A stretch of DNA of 64,000 nt from Tritonibacter multivorans (GCF_001458415.1 NZ_CYSD01000033.1:62001-126000); one strand, 5' to 3'; shown: positions 1 to 8,542, counted from the stretch's first letter. Made by a program: numbers and translations. The notes: generated by a model from the sequence alone, not told the origin.

Positions 1-403
1 TTTTCGGGTCAATATAGCTGACCGCGCCGTTCCAGCCCTGCTGGTCGTAGTAATAGGCGCGCGCCGCGTGGCTGGCCTCGAGCGCGTAGCCTTTGCCAGC
101 GGCACCGGGCCAGATGATCCAGGCGATTTCCCGTTCGGGCCAGCCTGCGGGCTGCCAGCCCCCGGCCATGCCATAGGTTTCATCGGTCGCCTTGTCGTGG
201 ATCATCCACATGCCAAAGCCCTTGATCTGCCAATGGCCGATTTCTGCGGCATAGAGCATCCATGCCTCGTAGGCATTCAGGGGGCCGCCCATGAAACGGG
301 AGCGATAGGAGGTGAAGGTGGCTTTGAAATCCGGGTAATCCACGGCTTCGGGCGCGCGCAGGATCAGGCGGTTGGTTTCCAGCGTGGGGATGGTCACGGT
401 CAT
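1..403 (-). CDS. GNAT family N-acetyltransferase (partial, C-terminus beyond window)
   Basis: The reading frame starts with MTVTIPTLETNRLILRAPE, the typical first strand of a RimJ/RimL-like acetyltransferase that moves an acetyl group from acetyl-CoA to an amine. About 134 codons are visible, including GWPEREIAWIIW and a GKGYALEAS acetyl-CoA-loop segment; the rest lies past base 1. Its ATG overlaps the stop of the upstream acetyltransferase in an ATGA, so the two are translationally coupled behind ffh. It is clearly similar along its length to that neighbour (shared GHW-IKGFG-W and W-E-EI-W patterns), which suggests a tandem duplication. The substrate is unknown. Confidence 0.85.
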   Translation of the reverse strand, partial: MTVTIPTLETNRLILRAPEAVDYPDFKATFTSYRSRFMGGPLNAYEAWMLYAAEIGHWQIKGFGMWMIHDKATDETYGMAGGWQPAGWPEREIAWIIWPGAAGKGYALEASHAARAYYYDQQGWNGAVSYIDPK

Positions 404-936
404 GCGTAGGCCTCCACACTGCCGTCATCTTTGGGAAGGTGGCGGTAAACCAAGGTCGGCTTTTCGGCAAAAGGCACGGCGGCGTTTGCATCCAGAACCG
501 CGCCCAGGCGTTCGGCCAGCGCAATAGAGCGGGCGTTTTCCGGCGCGATATAGCTGACGATCTTGGTCCAGCCCAGACGGCTGCGCGCATCCGCCACTGC
601 GGCAACGGCGGCCTCATGAGCAAAGCCGTGCCCTTCGGCGCCGTCAAAGATCAGCCAGCCGATTTCGGTTTCGGGCCAGCCGTCCGGGAAGAACGGGCCA
701 ACCAGACCAATAATGCTGTCATCGCCCTTGCGGGTCACAGCCCAGAGGCCAAAGCCTTTGAGCTCCCAGTGGCCAAAGATCGAAGCGGTGTTTTTCCACG
801 CCATAAACCGGGGCACATTGCCCGCCGCATATTGCGACCGTTCGGACATATAGAAGGCAACAATAGCCTCCTTGTCGCGCGGCTCGGGGCGGCGCAACAC
901 AAGTCGTTCGGTCGATATGGTCGGCGTGGCGGTCAT
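400..936 (-). CDS. GNAT family N-acetyltransferase
   Basis: A 178-residue protein opening with TISTERLVLRRPEPRD and carrying GHWELKGFGLWAV, WPETEIGWLIF and a GHGFAHEA acetyl-CoA loop, as in RimJ/RimL-type N-acetyltransferases. It probably acetylates an amine, either a protein N-terminus or a small molecule, but the substrate cannot be read from sequence. Its start codon directly abuts the ffh stop (no intergenic base), and its stop overlaps the next acetyltransferase by four bases. The three genes therefore look like one minus-strand operon. The length is normal for the family. Confidence 0.88.
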   Translation of the reverse strand: MTATPTISTERLVLRRPEPRDKEAIVAFYMSERSQYAAGNVPRFMAWKNTASIFGHWELKGFGLWAVTRKGDDSIIGLVGPFFPDGWPETEIGWLIFDGAEGHGFAHEAAVAAVADARSRLGWTKIVSYIAPENARSIALAERLGAVLDANAAVPFAEKPTLVYRHLPKDDGSVEAYA

Positions 937-2484
937 TTACTTCTTTTTCTTTCCAAAGCCACCGAGGCCACCAAGGCCGGGCAGACCACCGGGCATGCCA
1001 CCCATGCCGCCAAGGCCCGGAAGGCCGCCGGGAAGACCCTTGCCGCCGCCCATGGCTTTGGCGGCTGCTTCCAGCGCTTTGGGGTCGATGTTGGAGGGGT
1101 CCATGCCTGCGGGCATGTCGGGCATGCTGCCTTTGCCGCCGAACATGCCAGCCATGGCCTGTTTCAGCATTTTGCCTTTGCCCATTTTGCCCATCTTCTT
1201 CATCACATCCGCCATCTGGCGGTGCATTTTCAGAAGCTTGTTCAGATCGCTGACCTCTTGGCCGGCACCGGCCGCAATGCGTTTCTTGCGCGAGGCTTGC
1301 AGCAGCGCAGGGTTGGCGCGTTCTTTCTTGGTCATGGACTGAATGAGGGCGACCTGACGCAGGATGACCTTGTCGTCAAAGCCTGCCTCTTCGACCTGTT
1401 TGGCCATTTTGCCCATGCCCGGCATCATCTGCATCATGCCCTGCATGCCGCCCATCTGCTGCATCTGTTCCAGCTGCATCTTCAGGTCGTTCATATTGAA
1501 CTGACCCTTCATCATGCGCTTCATCATGCGTTCGGCCTGTTCGGCCTCGATGGTTTCCTGGGCTTTCTCGACCAGAGCAACAATGTCACCCATGCCAAGG
1601 ATGCGGCCGGCGATCCGTTCTGGCTCGAAGGTCTCGATCGCGTCCATCTTTTCGCCGAGGCCCACGAAACGGATCGGCTTGCCGGTGACTGCGCGCATGG
1701 AGAAGGCGGCACCGCCGCGCCCGTCGCCGTCCATACGGGTCAGGACCACGCCAGAGATGCCAACTTTGGCGTCAAATTCCTCGGCGACCTCAACGGCGAC
1801 CTGACCGGTCAGACCGTCAACAACAAGCAGGGTCTCGCGGGGCTCAACTACGTTGCGAACCTCTTCGACCTCGCCCATGAGGGTTTCGTCGATGTGCAGG
1901 CGACCGGCAGTGTCGAGCATATAGACGTCATAGCCACCCAAGAGCGCCTGCTGTTTGGCACGTTTGGCAATGTCGACGGGTTTCTGGCCCGGCACGATCG
2001 GCAGGGTGTCCACGCCGATCTGTGTGCCCAGCACCGCCAGCTGGTCCATCGCCGCCGGGCGATAAACGTCGAGCGAGGCCATGAGGACCTTCTTGCCCTC
2101 TTTGTCTTTCAGACGTTTGGCAAGCTTGCCGGTGGTGGTGGTCTTACCCGACCCCTGCAGGCCGACCATCAGGATCGGGGCAGGCGGGTTGTCGATTTTC
2201 AGCGCGCCGGGATCGCCTTCGCCCTGAAGGGTGGCAACCATGGCGTCATGGACGATTTTCACGACCTGCTGGCCCGGCGTCACGGATTTGGTGACGGCCT
2301 GACCGGTGGCCTGATCCTGCACGCGTTTGACAAAATCCCGCGCCACGGGCAGGGAGACGTCTGCCTCCAGCAGGGCCACGCGCACTTCGCGCAGGGCGGT
2401 TTTGACGTCGTCCTCAGATAGGGCACCCTGTTTGGTCAGCCGGTCAAAGACGCCAGAGAGGCGTTCGGATAGATTTTCAAACAT
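937..2484 (-). CDS. ffh: Signal recognition particle protein Ffh (SRP54)
   Basis: This GTPase binds 4.5S RNA and signal sequences of nascent membrane proteins and delivers ribosomes to FtsY at the inner membrane. The 515 residues show the N domain, then the G domain with P-loop GLQGSGKTTTTGK near residue 106 and DTAGR near 190, then a Met-rich M domain (about 300-440) with many MQ/MM runs. The end is a Gly/Pro-rich low-complexity tail of repeated GLPGLGGMGG-like units finishing in KKKK, longer than in E. coli Ffh (453 aa). It is followed without a gap by two acetyltransferases. No 4.5S RNA gene was seen nearby. Confidence 0.97.
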   Translation of the reverse strand: MFENLSERLSGVFDRLTKQGALSEDDVKTALREVRVALLEADVSLPVARDFVKRVQDQATGQAVTKSVTPGQQVVKIVHDAMVATLQGEGDPGALKIDNPPAPILMVGLQGSGKTTTTGKLAKRLKDKEGKKVLMASLDVYRPAAMDQLAVLGTQIGVDTLPIVPGQKPVDIAKRAKQQALLGGYDVYMLDTAGRLHIDETLMGEVEEVRNVVEPRETLLVVDGLTGQVAVEVAEEFDAKVGISGVVLTRMDGDGRGGAAFSMRAVTGKPIRFVGLGEKMDAIETFEPERIAGRILGMGDIVALVEKAQETIEAEQAERMMKRMMKGQFNMNDLKMQLEQMQQMGGMQGMMQMMPGMGKMAKQVEEAGFDDKVILRQVALIQSMTKKERANPALLQASRKKRIAAGAGQEVSDLNKLLKMHRQMADVMKKMGKMGKGKMLKQAMAGMFGGKGSMPDMPAGMDPSNIDPKALEAAAKAMGGGKGLPGGLPGLGGMGGMPGGLPGLGGLGGFGKKKK

Positions 2485-2521
2485 GCTCTGCGGTCTCCTG
2501 TGGCCGTAACATCAAACAAGT

Positions 2522-2540
2522 GCTGCCTAATTTAGGCAGC
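2522..2540. promoter_or_regulatory. Perfect 9-bp inverted repeat upstream of ffh
   Basis: GCTGCCTAA, one T, then TTAGGCAGC form a perfect palindrome 38 bases upstream of the ffh start. The size and placement suit a dimeric regulator or a short leader hairpin in the ffh message. No T-tract follows, so a terminator is unlikely. The binding protein is unknown. Confidence 0.4.
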
Positions 2541-2774
2541 GGTGGGTCCATGTGCAATTGCCTGTCTTGCGGTAAGATCAGACCAAACGCTATTGCCCCC
2601 ACGGGCGTAACACGCTGGTGGAGGGCGATCCCCGACATGGGCGGGGACCGGAAGACCTGAGATTCTTCCGGGATTTGGTCGGGCATTATCGGGTTTTGGT
2701 CGGGGAGTCAATTGCAGGGCCGGTTTGTTGCTGTCACAAGGGGCGGCAACGGACAAAAGGAAAGACCAAAACCC

Positions 2775-3314
2775 ATGAGCGACGTTGTGGATGCCTCTTC
2801 GGCTTTTCAGGACAGCCTGCCCACCTCATCAGATGCGCTGCTGGCGCAGATGGATGAATGGGGCATTGCCTATACCCTGCACGACCATGTGCCGCTGCGC
2901 ACGGTGGAGGATGCCAAAGGGGTCGAGGATAAGATCATCGCGCCCGGCAAGCGCTGTCTGCGGCTGAAGAACCTCTACCTGCGGGATCGCAAGAAGCGGA
3001 ATTATCTGGTGAGCCTGGAGCAGGACCGCGAGATTGACCTCAAGGCGCTTGGCGGGGAGCTGGGTGTCGGCGGTCTGTCGTTCGGGTCGGCGGATCGTCT
3101 GTTGCAGAACCTTGGTATCCGCCCCGGCGCGGTGAGCCCGCTGGCGATGATCAATGGGGTCGAGACCGACGTGCGGTTCTTCATGGACCGCGAGGCGCAG
3201 GAGGCAGAGCTGATCTATATGCACCCGCTGGTGAATGATCGCACCGTGGCCATGGAGCGCGCGGCGTTTTTCGCGTTTCTGGAGAAGATCAGGGTGACAC
3301 CGGAGTGGGTCTGA
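2775..3314 (+). CDS. Prolyl-tRNA editing domain protein (YbaK/ProX family)
   Basis: A stand-alone trans-editing domain of 179 residues that probably hydrolyses mischarged Ala- or Cys-tRNA(Pro). It resembles bacterial ProX/PrdX: a YbaK-type core with an opening helix (DALLAQMDEWGIAYTLHDH), a conserved Lys in the KRCLRLKNLYLRD segment, GLSFGSADRL and PGAVSPLAMIN. The start at 2775 is preferred because AAAGGAAAG lies upstream at a good distance; a longer frame reaches 2712 without a clear ribosome site. The gene stands alone, with 290 bases before it. The exact mischarged substrate (Ala or Cys) is not settled by sequence. Confidence 0.85.
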   Translation: MSDVVDASSAFQDSLPTSSDALLAQMDEWGIAYTLHDHVPLRTVEDAKGVEDKIIAPGKRCLRLKNLYLRDRKKRNYLVSLEQDREIDLKALGGELGVGGLSFGSADRLLQNLGIRPGAVSPLAMINGVETDVRFFMDREAQEAELIYMHPLVNDRTVAMERAAFFAFLEKIRVTPEWV

Positions 3315-3396
3315 CACCTCCGCGTGTTTAGCTTGGGTGCTTAACCCGGCGTCTGCGCTGCAGAGGGTTTGCGCTGTGCTGCGCACATCGCCGGGG

Positions 3397-3429
3397 GGCA
3401 GGGGCCGCGCCTTCGGCGCGGCCCCTGCC
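3397..3429. repeat. Long GC-rich hairpin with TTCG loop
   Basis: Two perfect 14-base arms (3397-3410 and 3416-3429) flank the loop CTTCG. No T-run follows. It lies in the convergent gap between the prolyl-tRNA editing gene and azoR, just before two further hairpins (3443-3471 and 3504-3523). It may be a mobile palindromic repeat or a processing/terminator element. Confidence 0.55.
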
Positions 3430-3503
3430 ATGCCCAACGCTTTTTGAGGGGAGGCTTTGCCTCACCTCAAAGGGGCGGGAGATCCGCGCGCGCCGCAGGC
3501 GAA

Positions 3504-3523
3504 ATGGCCCCCGAAGGGGCCAT
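3504..3523 (-). terminator. Probable azoR terminator hairpin
   Basis: An 8-bp perfect stem (ATGGCCCC / GGGGCCAT) with CGAA loop lies 38 bases past the azoR stop. On the minus strand it is followed by TTTCG only, so it would be a weak intrinsic terminator. Confidence 0.4.
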
Positions 3524-3560
3524 GACATGCGTTCTGTGAGTGGGAGGGCTTAGGCGGGGC

Positions 3561-4142
3561 TTAGGCGGCCAGGGCTGCGACGGCGTCTTTTGCCTTGGCC
3601 ATGGAGCCTTCGGCATCGATGGCCTGCTGGTCCGCGGCGATGATTTCAACATCTGCAATGCCAATAAAGCCCAGCATATGGCGCAGGTAAGGGACCGCGT
3701 AGTCGAAGTCCGCGCCAACCGGAGTGCCACCGGAGGCCGCAACAATAATGGCGCGTTTGCCGGTCAGCAGACCTTCGGGTCCGTTCTCAGTGTATTTGAA
3801 CGTCACTCCCGCGCGGGCCACCTGATCGAGCCAGGCCTTCAGCGTTGCGGGGATCGAAAAGTTGTAGATCGGCGCGCCGATGACAATGGTGTCGGCGGCT
3901 TGTAGCTCTGCCACCAGCTCATCGGACAGTGCAAGGGTCGCGCGCTGTTCGGCGCTCCGGTCTTCGGCGGGGGTGAAATTCGCGCCCACCCAGGTCGCGT
4001 CCAGCAGCGGAAGCGGGGTGGCGACATCGCGGCGGATCACTGTTTCAGGCGCAAGCTTTGCCACAACAGCGGCGGAAAGGTCACGGGTGGCAGAGCCCGT
4101 CAGACGGGCGGAGCTGTCGATATGCAGGACGGTCTTGGTCAT
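3561..4142 (-). CDS. azoR: FMN-dependent NADH-azoreductase / quinone reductase
   Basis: A flavodoxin-fold enzyme of 193 residues (AcpD/AzoR family) that uses NADH and FMN to reduce quinones and azo compounds in two-electron steps. Family marks are the N-terminal strand TVLHIDSSARLTGSATRDL, the FMN loop IVIGAPIYNFSIPATLKAWLDQVARAG and ASGGTPVG. A longer frame exists, but the ATG at 4142 gives the standard family N-terminus and has AAGGAACC upstream. It is divergent from a LysR-type regulator 130 bases away, a classic arrangement in which the regulator controls the reductase. Confidence 0.93.
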   Translation of the reverse strand: MTKTVLHIDSSARLTGSATRDLSAAVVAKLAPETVIRRDVATPLPLLDATWVGANFTPAEDRSAEQRATLALSDELVAELQAADTIVIGAPIYNFSIPATLKAWLDQVARAGVTFKYTENGPEGLLTGKRAIIVAASGGTPVGADFDYAVPYLRHMLGFIGIADVEIIAADQQAIDAEGSMAKAKDAVAALAA

Positions 4143-4272
4143 GGTAGGGTTCCTTTTGAGGGTGTGCTTTGAGAGAAAGATGCACCCTTGCAAAACCAAA
4201 CACAATTTTCGATATTCAACAGGATCTGTGCATTTTTGCAGAATCTGATTGAGGGACGGGCAGGGGGCTGTG

Positions 4273-5151
4273 ATGGACAATTGGGACGAGGTGCGCACCG
4301 CCTTTCAGGTGGCCCGGCTGGGCACTGTCAGCGGCGCGGCCGAGGTGCTGGGCGTACACCATGCCACGGTCATCCGCCATATTGATGCGATCGAAGGCCG
4401 GCTGGGCGTCAAGCTGTTCCAGCGCCATGCGCGCGGCTATACCCCAACCGAATCCGGGCTGGATCTGCTGCGCGTGGCACAGGCGACGGATGATCAGTTC
4501 AGCCAGCTGGTCGGGCGGCTGAAGGGGCAGGGGGACGAGGTTTCGGGCGAATTGGTCGTGACCTCGCTGTCGTCCATGGCGCCGATGCTGGCACCGGAAC
4601 TGATTGCGTTTCAGCAGCTGCACCCGGATCTGGTGATCCGCTATCTGACCGGCGACCGGCTGTTCCGGCTGGAGTACGGCGAGGCCCATGTGGCCCTGCG
4701 CGCAGGCGCGGCGCCGGAACAGCCTGACAATGTGGTGCAGCCTTTCCTGAGCCAGCGCATGGCGATGTTTGCCTCTAAATCCTATGTGGAGCAGCACGGG
4801 ATGCTGAACGGCGTGGAGGACATGCAGAACCACCGCTTTGTGGGCGCTGATAATTCGGAAAGCCGGGCCCCGTTCGAGCGCTGGCTGCGCGCCAATGTCA
4901 GCGAGGACCGCATTGCGTTCCGCTGTTCGGATCGCACCACTGCGCAAGAGGCGGTGCAGGCGGGCGCAGGCATCGGGTTCTTCACCCTCTGGGAGGCTGC
5001 GGGCCATCCTGATCTGGTGCAGATGATGGAGCCCAAGGACGATTGGACCGCAACCCTGTGGTTGGTGACTCATGTGGATCTGCATCGCACCAATAAGGTG
5101 CAGGCGTTTTTGTCTTTCCTGAAGGACCGCGCCAAGAGCTGGCCTGCCTGA
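4273..5151 (+). CDS. LysR-type transcriptional regulator
   Basis: A 292-residue LTTR. The N-terminal winged helix-turn-helix is visible as DEVRTAFQVARLGTVSGAAE followed by HHATVIRHIDAIEGRLGVKLFQR, and the rest is the periplasmic-binding-like effector domain. It is transcribed away from azoR, so it probably regulates that gene and itself from the shared 130-base gap. The ATG at 4273 is chosen; a TTG at 4249 in the same frame adds eight residues without better support. The effector is unknown, though quinones or electrophiles would fit the neighbour. Confidence 0.9.
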   Translation: MDNWDEVRTAFQVARLGTVSGAAEVLGVHHATVIRHIDAIEGRLGVKLFQRHARGYTPTESGLDLLRVAQATDDQFSQLVGRLKGQGDEVSGELVVTSLSSMAPMLAPELIAFQQLHPDLVIRYLTGDRLFRLEYGEAHVALRAGAAPEQPDNVVQPFLSQRMAMFASKSYVEQHGMLNGVEDMQNHRFVGADNSESRAPFERWLRANVSEDRIAFRCSDRTTAQEAVQAGAGIGFFTLWEAAGHPDLVQMMEPKDDWTATLWLVTHVDLHRTNKVQAFLSFLKDRAKSWPA

Positions 5152-5178
5152 TCGGGCCAATGCGTCTGGACATGCACA

Positions 5179-6075
5179 ATGACTGACGCCCAACGCGGCC
5201 ATCTGGCCATGCTGACCTTCTCTGCGCTGGTCGCGGGGAGCTTTTCGCTGGGCGTGCTGATCGCCAATGACATCGCCCCTGCCGCGCTGAATGCGGTGCG
5301 GTTTCTGTTGGCCGGGGTGCTGATCGGGGCGGCGGCGTCCTTAGGGGGCGGGTTGCAGCGCCGCCATTTCGCGGCGCCTTGGCGTTTTTTGGTTCTGGGC
5401 GGGGTCTTTGCGAGCTACTTCGTGCTGATGTTCTACGGCCTGAAAACCGCAGCGCCGGTGAGTGCTGCGGCGGTGTTCACCCTGACCCCGGTTCTCAGCG
5501 CGCTGTTTGGCTGGCTGATGCTGCGGCAGGTCACAACCTTGCGGATGGCGAGCGCGCTGGCGATTGGCGCGGCGGGCGCGCTATGGGTGATCTTTCGCGG
5601 TGATCTGGGCGCCCTGTTGCGGTTCGAGATTGGCCGCGGTGAGGTGATCTATTTCTGGGGCTGCGTGGCTCATGCCATATATACGCCCCTAGTGCGCAAG
5701 CTGAACCGGGGCGAGCCTGCGGTGAGCTTTACCTTTGGCACGCTGGTGGCGGGCGCGGCGCTGCTGTTTGCCTTTGGCGCGCGCGATGTGATGGCGACCG
5801 ATTGGGGGAGCCTGCGGCCCATCGTCTGGATCGGCCTTATATATGTGTCGGTCTTTGCCTCGGCCTGTACGTTCGTGTTGCTGCAGTTCGCCACCCTGCG
5901 CCTGCCAAGCGCGAAGGTCATGGCCTATACCTATCTGGTGCCCAGCTGGGTGATCGGCTGGGAGATCGCACTGGGGAACGGATTGCCCCCGTTGGTGACT
6001 TTGGGGGGAATTGCGCTGACGGCGGTGGCGCTGTGGCTGCTGCTGAAGGACGAGGGGGCGGCGGCGAAACCCTGA
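5179..6075 (+). CDS. EamA/DMT-superfamily permease
   Basis: A 298-residue integral membrane protein with about ten hydrophobic helices in two EamA repeats, for example ALVAGSFSLGVLIANDIAP and VNALTPVL-like LTPVLSALFGWLML. Proteins of this family export metabolites or amino acids; the substrate cannot be assigned. It begins 27 bases after the LysR regulator and may be co-transcribed with it. Confidence 0.85.
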   Translation: MTDAQRGHLAMLTFSALVAGSFSLGVLIANDIAPAALNAVRFLLAGVLIGAAASLGGGLQRRHFAAPWRFLVLGGVFASYFVLMFYGLKTAAPVSAAAVFTLTPVLSALFGWLMLRQVTTLRMASALAIGAAGALWVIFRGDLGALLRFEIGRGEVIYFWGCVAHAIYTPLVRKLNRGEPAVSFTFGTLVAGAALLFAFGARDVMATDWGSLRPIVWIGLIYVSVFASACTFVLLQFATLRLPSAKVMAYTYLVPSWVIGWEIALGNGLPPLVTLGGIALTAVALWLLLKDEGAAAKP

Positions 6076-6149
6076 AAAACGCTTGGGTGTTATGGCGATG
6101 ACATCTGCACGCCCTAGAGTCTCGGGAAACAGAATGGGGGAGGGGCACA

Positions 6150-6998
6150 ATGATCGAGCTGTGCTATCGGTTTACTGCGGCATCTGGCAGTCGCTTTTTG
6201 GTGCCGCAGGGGATGGCCACGCCACATATCGCGCCTTTGGGGCAGATGGTGACGGGGGCCGCGCTGCGCCTGATGGCCGAGCCGCGCTTGGCGCAGATGT
6301 TGACCTGCGGCATTGCTACGGGCGGCGAGATCCAAGTGCGGACCCGGTTTCAGGCTGCAGGCGGCCCAGGGGAGTTCAGCTATCCTGAAGCCATGTTCGT
6401 GCCGCGCCCCAGTCGATATACGGCGGCGGCTGTGGATTTGGCCAAGGAAGGCCAGCATGTGGCGCAGGCCGCAGGCGCTGGGCTTGCGGGCATCGAAGCC
6501 ATTGTGCGCCACGTGGCCGAGCTGTTTGAATACGGCCACCCTGAGGATCGGTTTTACGACGATCAGGAGGAGCTGCCGCATCTGTGTTCCATGACCGTGG
6601 GATCCTGCGTTGACATCAATGCCTATCTGGTCGCGGCCCTGCGCGGCGCGGGATATGAGGCGGGCTATGTCTACGGTGTGTTTGTGCCAGAAGATAAGCG
6701 GACATGGGCCGAGGATGGTCACTGCTGGGTGGTCAGCCGTCATGCGGGGCAGACGCAGGAATGGGACATCGCGCATTTCTTGAAGATGGGACGCCGCGAC
6801 ATTGGTCCGGCGCTGAACCCGCGCCCGGGCGTGCGCGTGCCGATGGCCCATTCCATGGGCTGGACCCTGCCGGAGGTCGGGCTTCAGGACTTCAAACTGA
6901 TGGGGCCGCCGCTTTTGCTGGGCGAGACCGGGGATATCTCGGATCCCGAGGATCTGGAGATCACACTTCGGGGCTACGAGAACCTGGCGCAGCCCTGA
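6150..6998 (+). CDS. Transglutaminase-like cysteine peptidase family protein
   Basis: A 282-residue protein with a transglutaminase-like core in its C-terminal half. A Cys-His-Asp triad can be placed at C153 (TVGSCVDINAYLVAALR), H191 (EDGHCWVV) and D206 (EWDIAHFL). There is no signal peptide, so it is probably cytoplasmic. Such proteins act as peptidases or amidases, or in crosslinking; no substrate is evident. The start has GGGGAGGGG just upstream. It lies 74 bases after the DMT permease on the same strand and is convergent with the ArsR regulator. Confidence 0.8.
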   Translation: MIELCYRFTAASGSRFLVPQGMATPHIAPLGQMVTGAALRLMAEPRLAQMLTCGIATGGEIQVRTRFQAAGGPGEFSYPEAMFVPRPSRYTAAAVDLAKEGQHVAQAAGAGLAGIEAIVRHVAELFEYGHPEDRFYDDQEELPHLCSMTVGSCVDINAYLVAALRGAGYEAGYVYGVFVPEDKRTWAEDGHCWVVSRHAGQTQEWDIAHFLKMGRRDIGPALNPRPGVRVPMAHSMGWTLPEVGLQDFKLMGPPLLLGETGDISDPEDLEITLRGYENLAQP

Positions 6999-7001
6999 GC
7001 C

Positions 7002-7337
7002 TTATTCGTCGCCGCCCAGCTCGACCTCAAGAAACCGTTCAAAGGCATCCAGATTCACCGGCTCGAACTGGCCAAAACCCTGCATCCAGACGGAGGCCGC
7101 GCGCAGCGCGTCGGGTTGCAGCTTGCACCATTTCACCCGGCCGCGCTTTTCCTGCTGGATCAACCCCGCATTGGCGAGGATCATCAGATGTTTGGAAATC
7201 GCCGCCAGTGACATCTCGAACGGTTCGGCCACATCGGTCACGGCCATGTCATCTTCGAGCAACATGGTCAGGATCGCCCGCCGGGTTGGATCGGCGAGGG
7301 CGGCAAAGGTGGTGTCTAGGCGGTCAGGGCTGGTCAT
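7002..7337 (-). CDS. ArsR-family winged-helix transcriptional regulator
   Basis: A 111-residue regulator with the ArsR-type sequence TFAALADPTRRAILTMLLED, then MSLAAISKHLMILANAGLIQ as recognition helix and KRGRVKWCKLQPDAL as wing. No cysteine cluster for metal binding is present, so it is more like the SdpR-type non-metal group than a metal sensor. It is divergent from a DMT permease that starts 106 bases away and may control that gene. Confidence 0.88.
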   Translation of the reverse strand: MTSPDRLDTTFAALADPTRRAILTMLLEDDMAVTDVAEPFEMSLAAISKHLMILANAGLIQQEKRGRVKWCKLQPDALRAASVWMQGFGQFEPVNLDAFERFLEVELGGDE

Positions 7338-7442
7338 GGCTTACAGTCCTAATGCGCAAGTTCCGGGTGGACAATCCCGCCCGTGTCGTCTGAATGGCGC
7401 TCACGCACTGGAACATACAGGACAGCACGAGGGAGTGACGCC

Positions 7443-8357
7443 ATGTCTGCGCGCGATTGGGTCTTTATTTTTGCCCTCGGTATTGGCTGGGGGCTGTCGT
7501 TTATGTTCAACGCGGTGCTCTTGCGCGAACTGGGACCGCTGAGCGTGGCGCTGGGCCGGGTTGGCTTTGGTGCGCTGGGCTGCTGGGTCTATCTGCTGGC
7601 AACACGGCAGTTTGCGGCGCTGTCTGCGCGGCGCGTCTGCGCGTTGTTGGCGTTTGGCGCTTTCAGCTATGCGGCGCCGTTTTCATTTTATGCCATTGGC
7701 CAGCAGGACATTGCCAGCGGGGTTGCGGGGATCGTCAATGCCACCACGCCTGCGATGGCGGTGGTCGTGTCCCATTTCTGGCCGCAAATCTGGGGCGGCG
7801 GGGAGCGGGCGAGCCTGCTGAAATCGCTTGGTGTACTCTGTGGCTTTGGTGGTATTGTGCTGCTGTCGCTGCCGATCCTGCGGGACGGGGGCTCCAGCCA
7901 GATCTGGGCGGTTTGTGTCACCCTTTGTGCGCCGCTGTGTTACGCGTTCTCGGTCAATATTGCGCGACAGTTTCAGGGCATCCCGCCGGTGGTGATCGTG
8001 GCCTGGGGGCTGACTGGGGCCACGCTGGCGTTGGTGCCAGTGGCCCTGTGGCAAGAGGGTCTGCCGGTGATCACACGGGCCGAGACATGGGCCTCGCTTG
8101 TGGTCATTGGCTTTGTGCTGACGGCGGCGGCTTTCATTCTGTTTTACAATGTGCTGCCGCGGGTGGGGCCGACGAATATCACGCTGGTGACCCTGATTGC
8201 GCCGATGTCAGCGCTGGCTGCGGGGGTCTTGGTGCTGGGCGAGGTGTTCCTGCCTGCGCATTTTGCCGGGCTTGCCCTGATCCTGTTTGGATTGCTGCTG
8301 ATTGACGGGCGATTGTTTGGAAAAGGTCGCCAAAACCAAAATCAACCAAAAGGTTGA
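7443..8357 (+). CDS. EamA/DMT-superfamily permease
   Basis: A 304-residue membrane protein with two EamA halves and about ten transmembrane helices, including DWVFIFALGIGWGLSFMFNA at the N-terminus and ITLVTLIAPMSALAAGVLVLG near the end. It is likely an inner-membrane exporter of small metabolites with unknown substrate. The frame is open from 7383, but the ATG at 7443 places the first helix at the usual distance and has GGGAG upstream. Its divergent neighbour is an ArsR-family regulator. Confidence 0.85.
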   Translation: MSARDWVFIFALGIGWGLSFMFNAVLLRELGPLSVALGRVGFGALGCWVYLLATRQFAALSARRVCALLAFGAFSYAAPFSFYAIGQQDIASGVAGIVNATTPAMAVVVSHFWPQIWGGGERASLLKSLGVLCGFGGIVLLSLPILRDGGSSQIWAVCVTLCAPLCYAFSVNIARQFQGIPPVVIVAWGLTGATLALVPVALWQEGLPVITRAETWASLVVIGFVLTAAAFILFYNVLPRVGPTNITLVTLIAPMSALAAGVLVLGEVFLPAHFAGLALILFGLLLIDGRLFGKGRQNQNQPKG

Positions 8358-8482
8358 ATAAGGGTTTTGACGCCTGTTTGCGCCAACGCGCCACGCGGGG
8401 GCATCACGCGGGTGACGGCGCGAGTTGTAAAACCTTTTGTTTTCATACTCTTGGCCTTATGTCGCAGAGTCCGACTCCGGCG

Positions 8483-8511
8483 TTGACTCTGTGCCGCTGA
8501 CCCCTTAGCAC
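8483..8511 (+). promoter_or_regulatory. Candidate sigma70-type promoter of the atp operon
   Basis: TTGACT at 8483 is followed after 17 bases by TAGCAC, 32 bases before the atpI start. The -35 box is good and the -10 box is poor, so this is only a candidate. Confidence 0.3.
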
Positions 8512-8542
8512 CCATGGCAGAAGACGCGAGAGGACAGATCCT

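Noticed and set aside
439-2421. 660-codon open frame antisense to ffh
   Set aside because: His/Ala-rich translation with no family pattern, and the opposite strand carries a complete Ffh; a typical shadow of GC-rich codon bias.
2541-2774. Possible 4.5S (SRP) RNA gene next to ffh
   Set aside because: The conserved apical-loop sequence of 4.5S RNA is not present and no long rod-like fold could be drawn.
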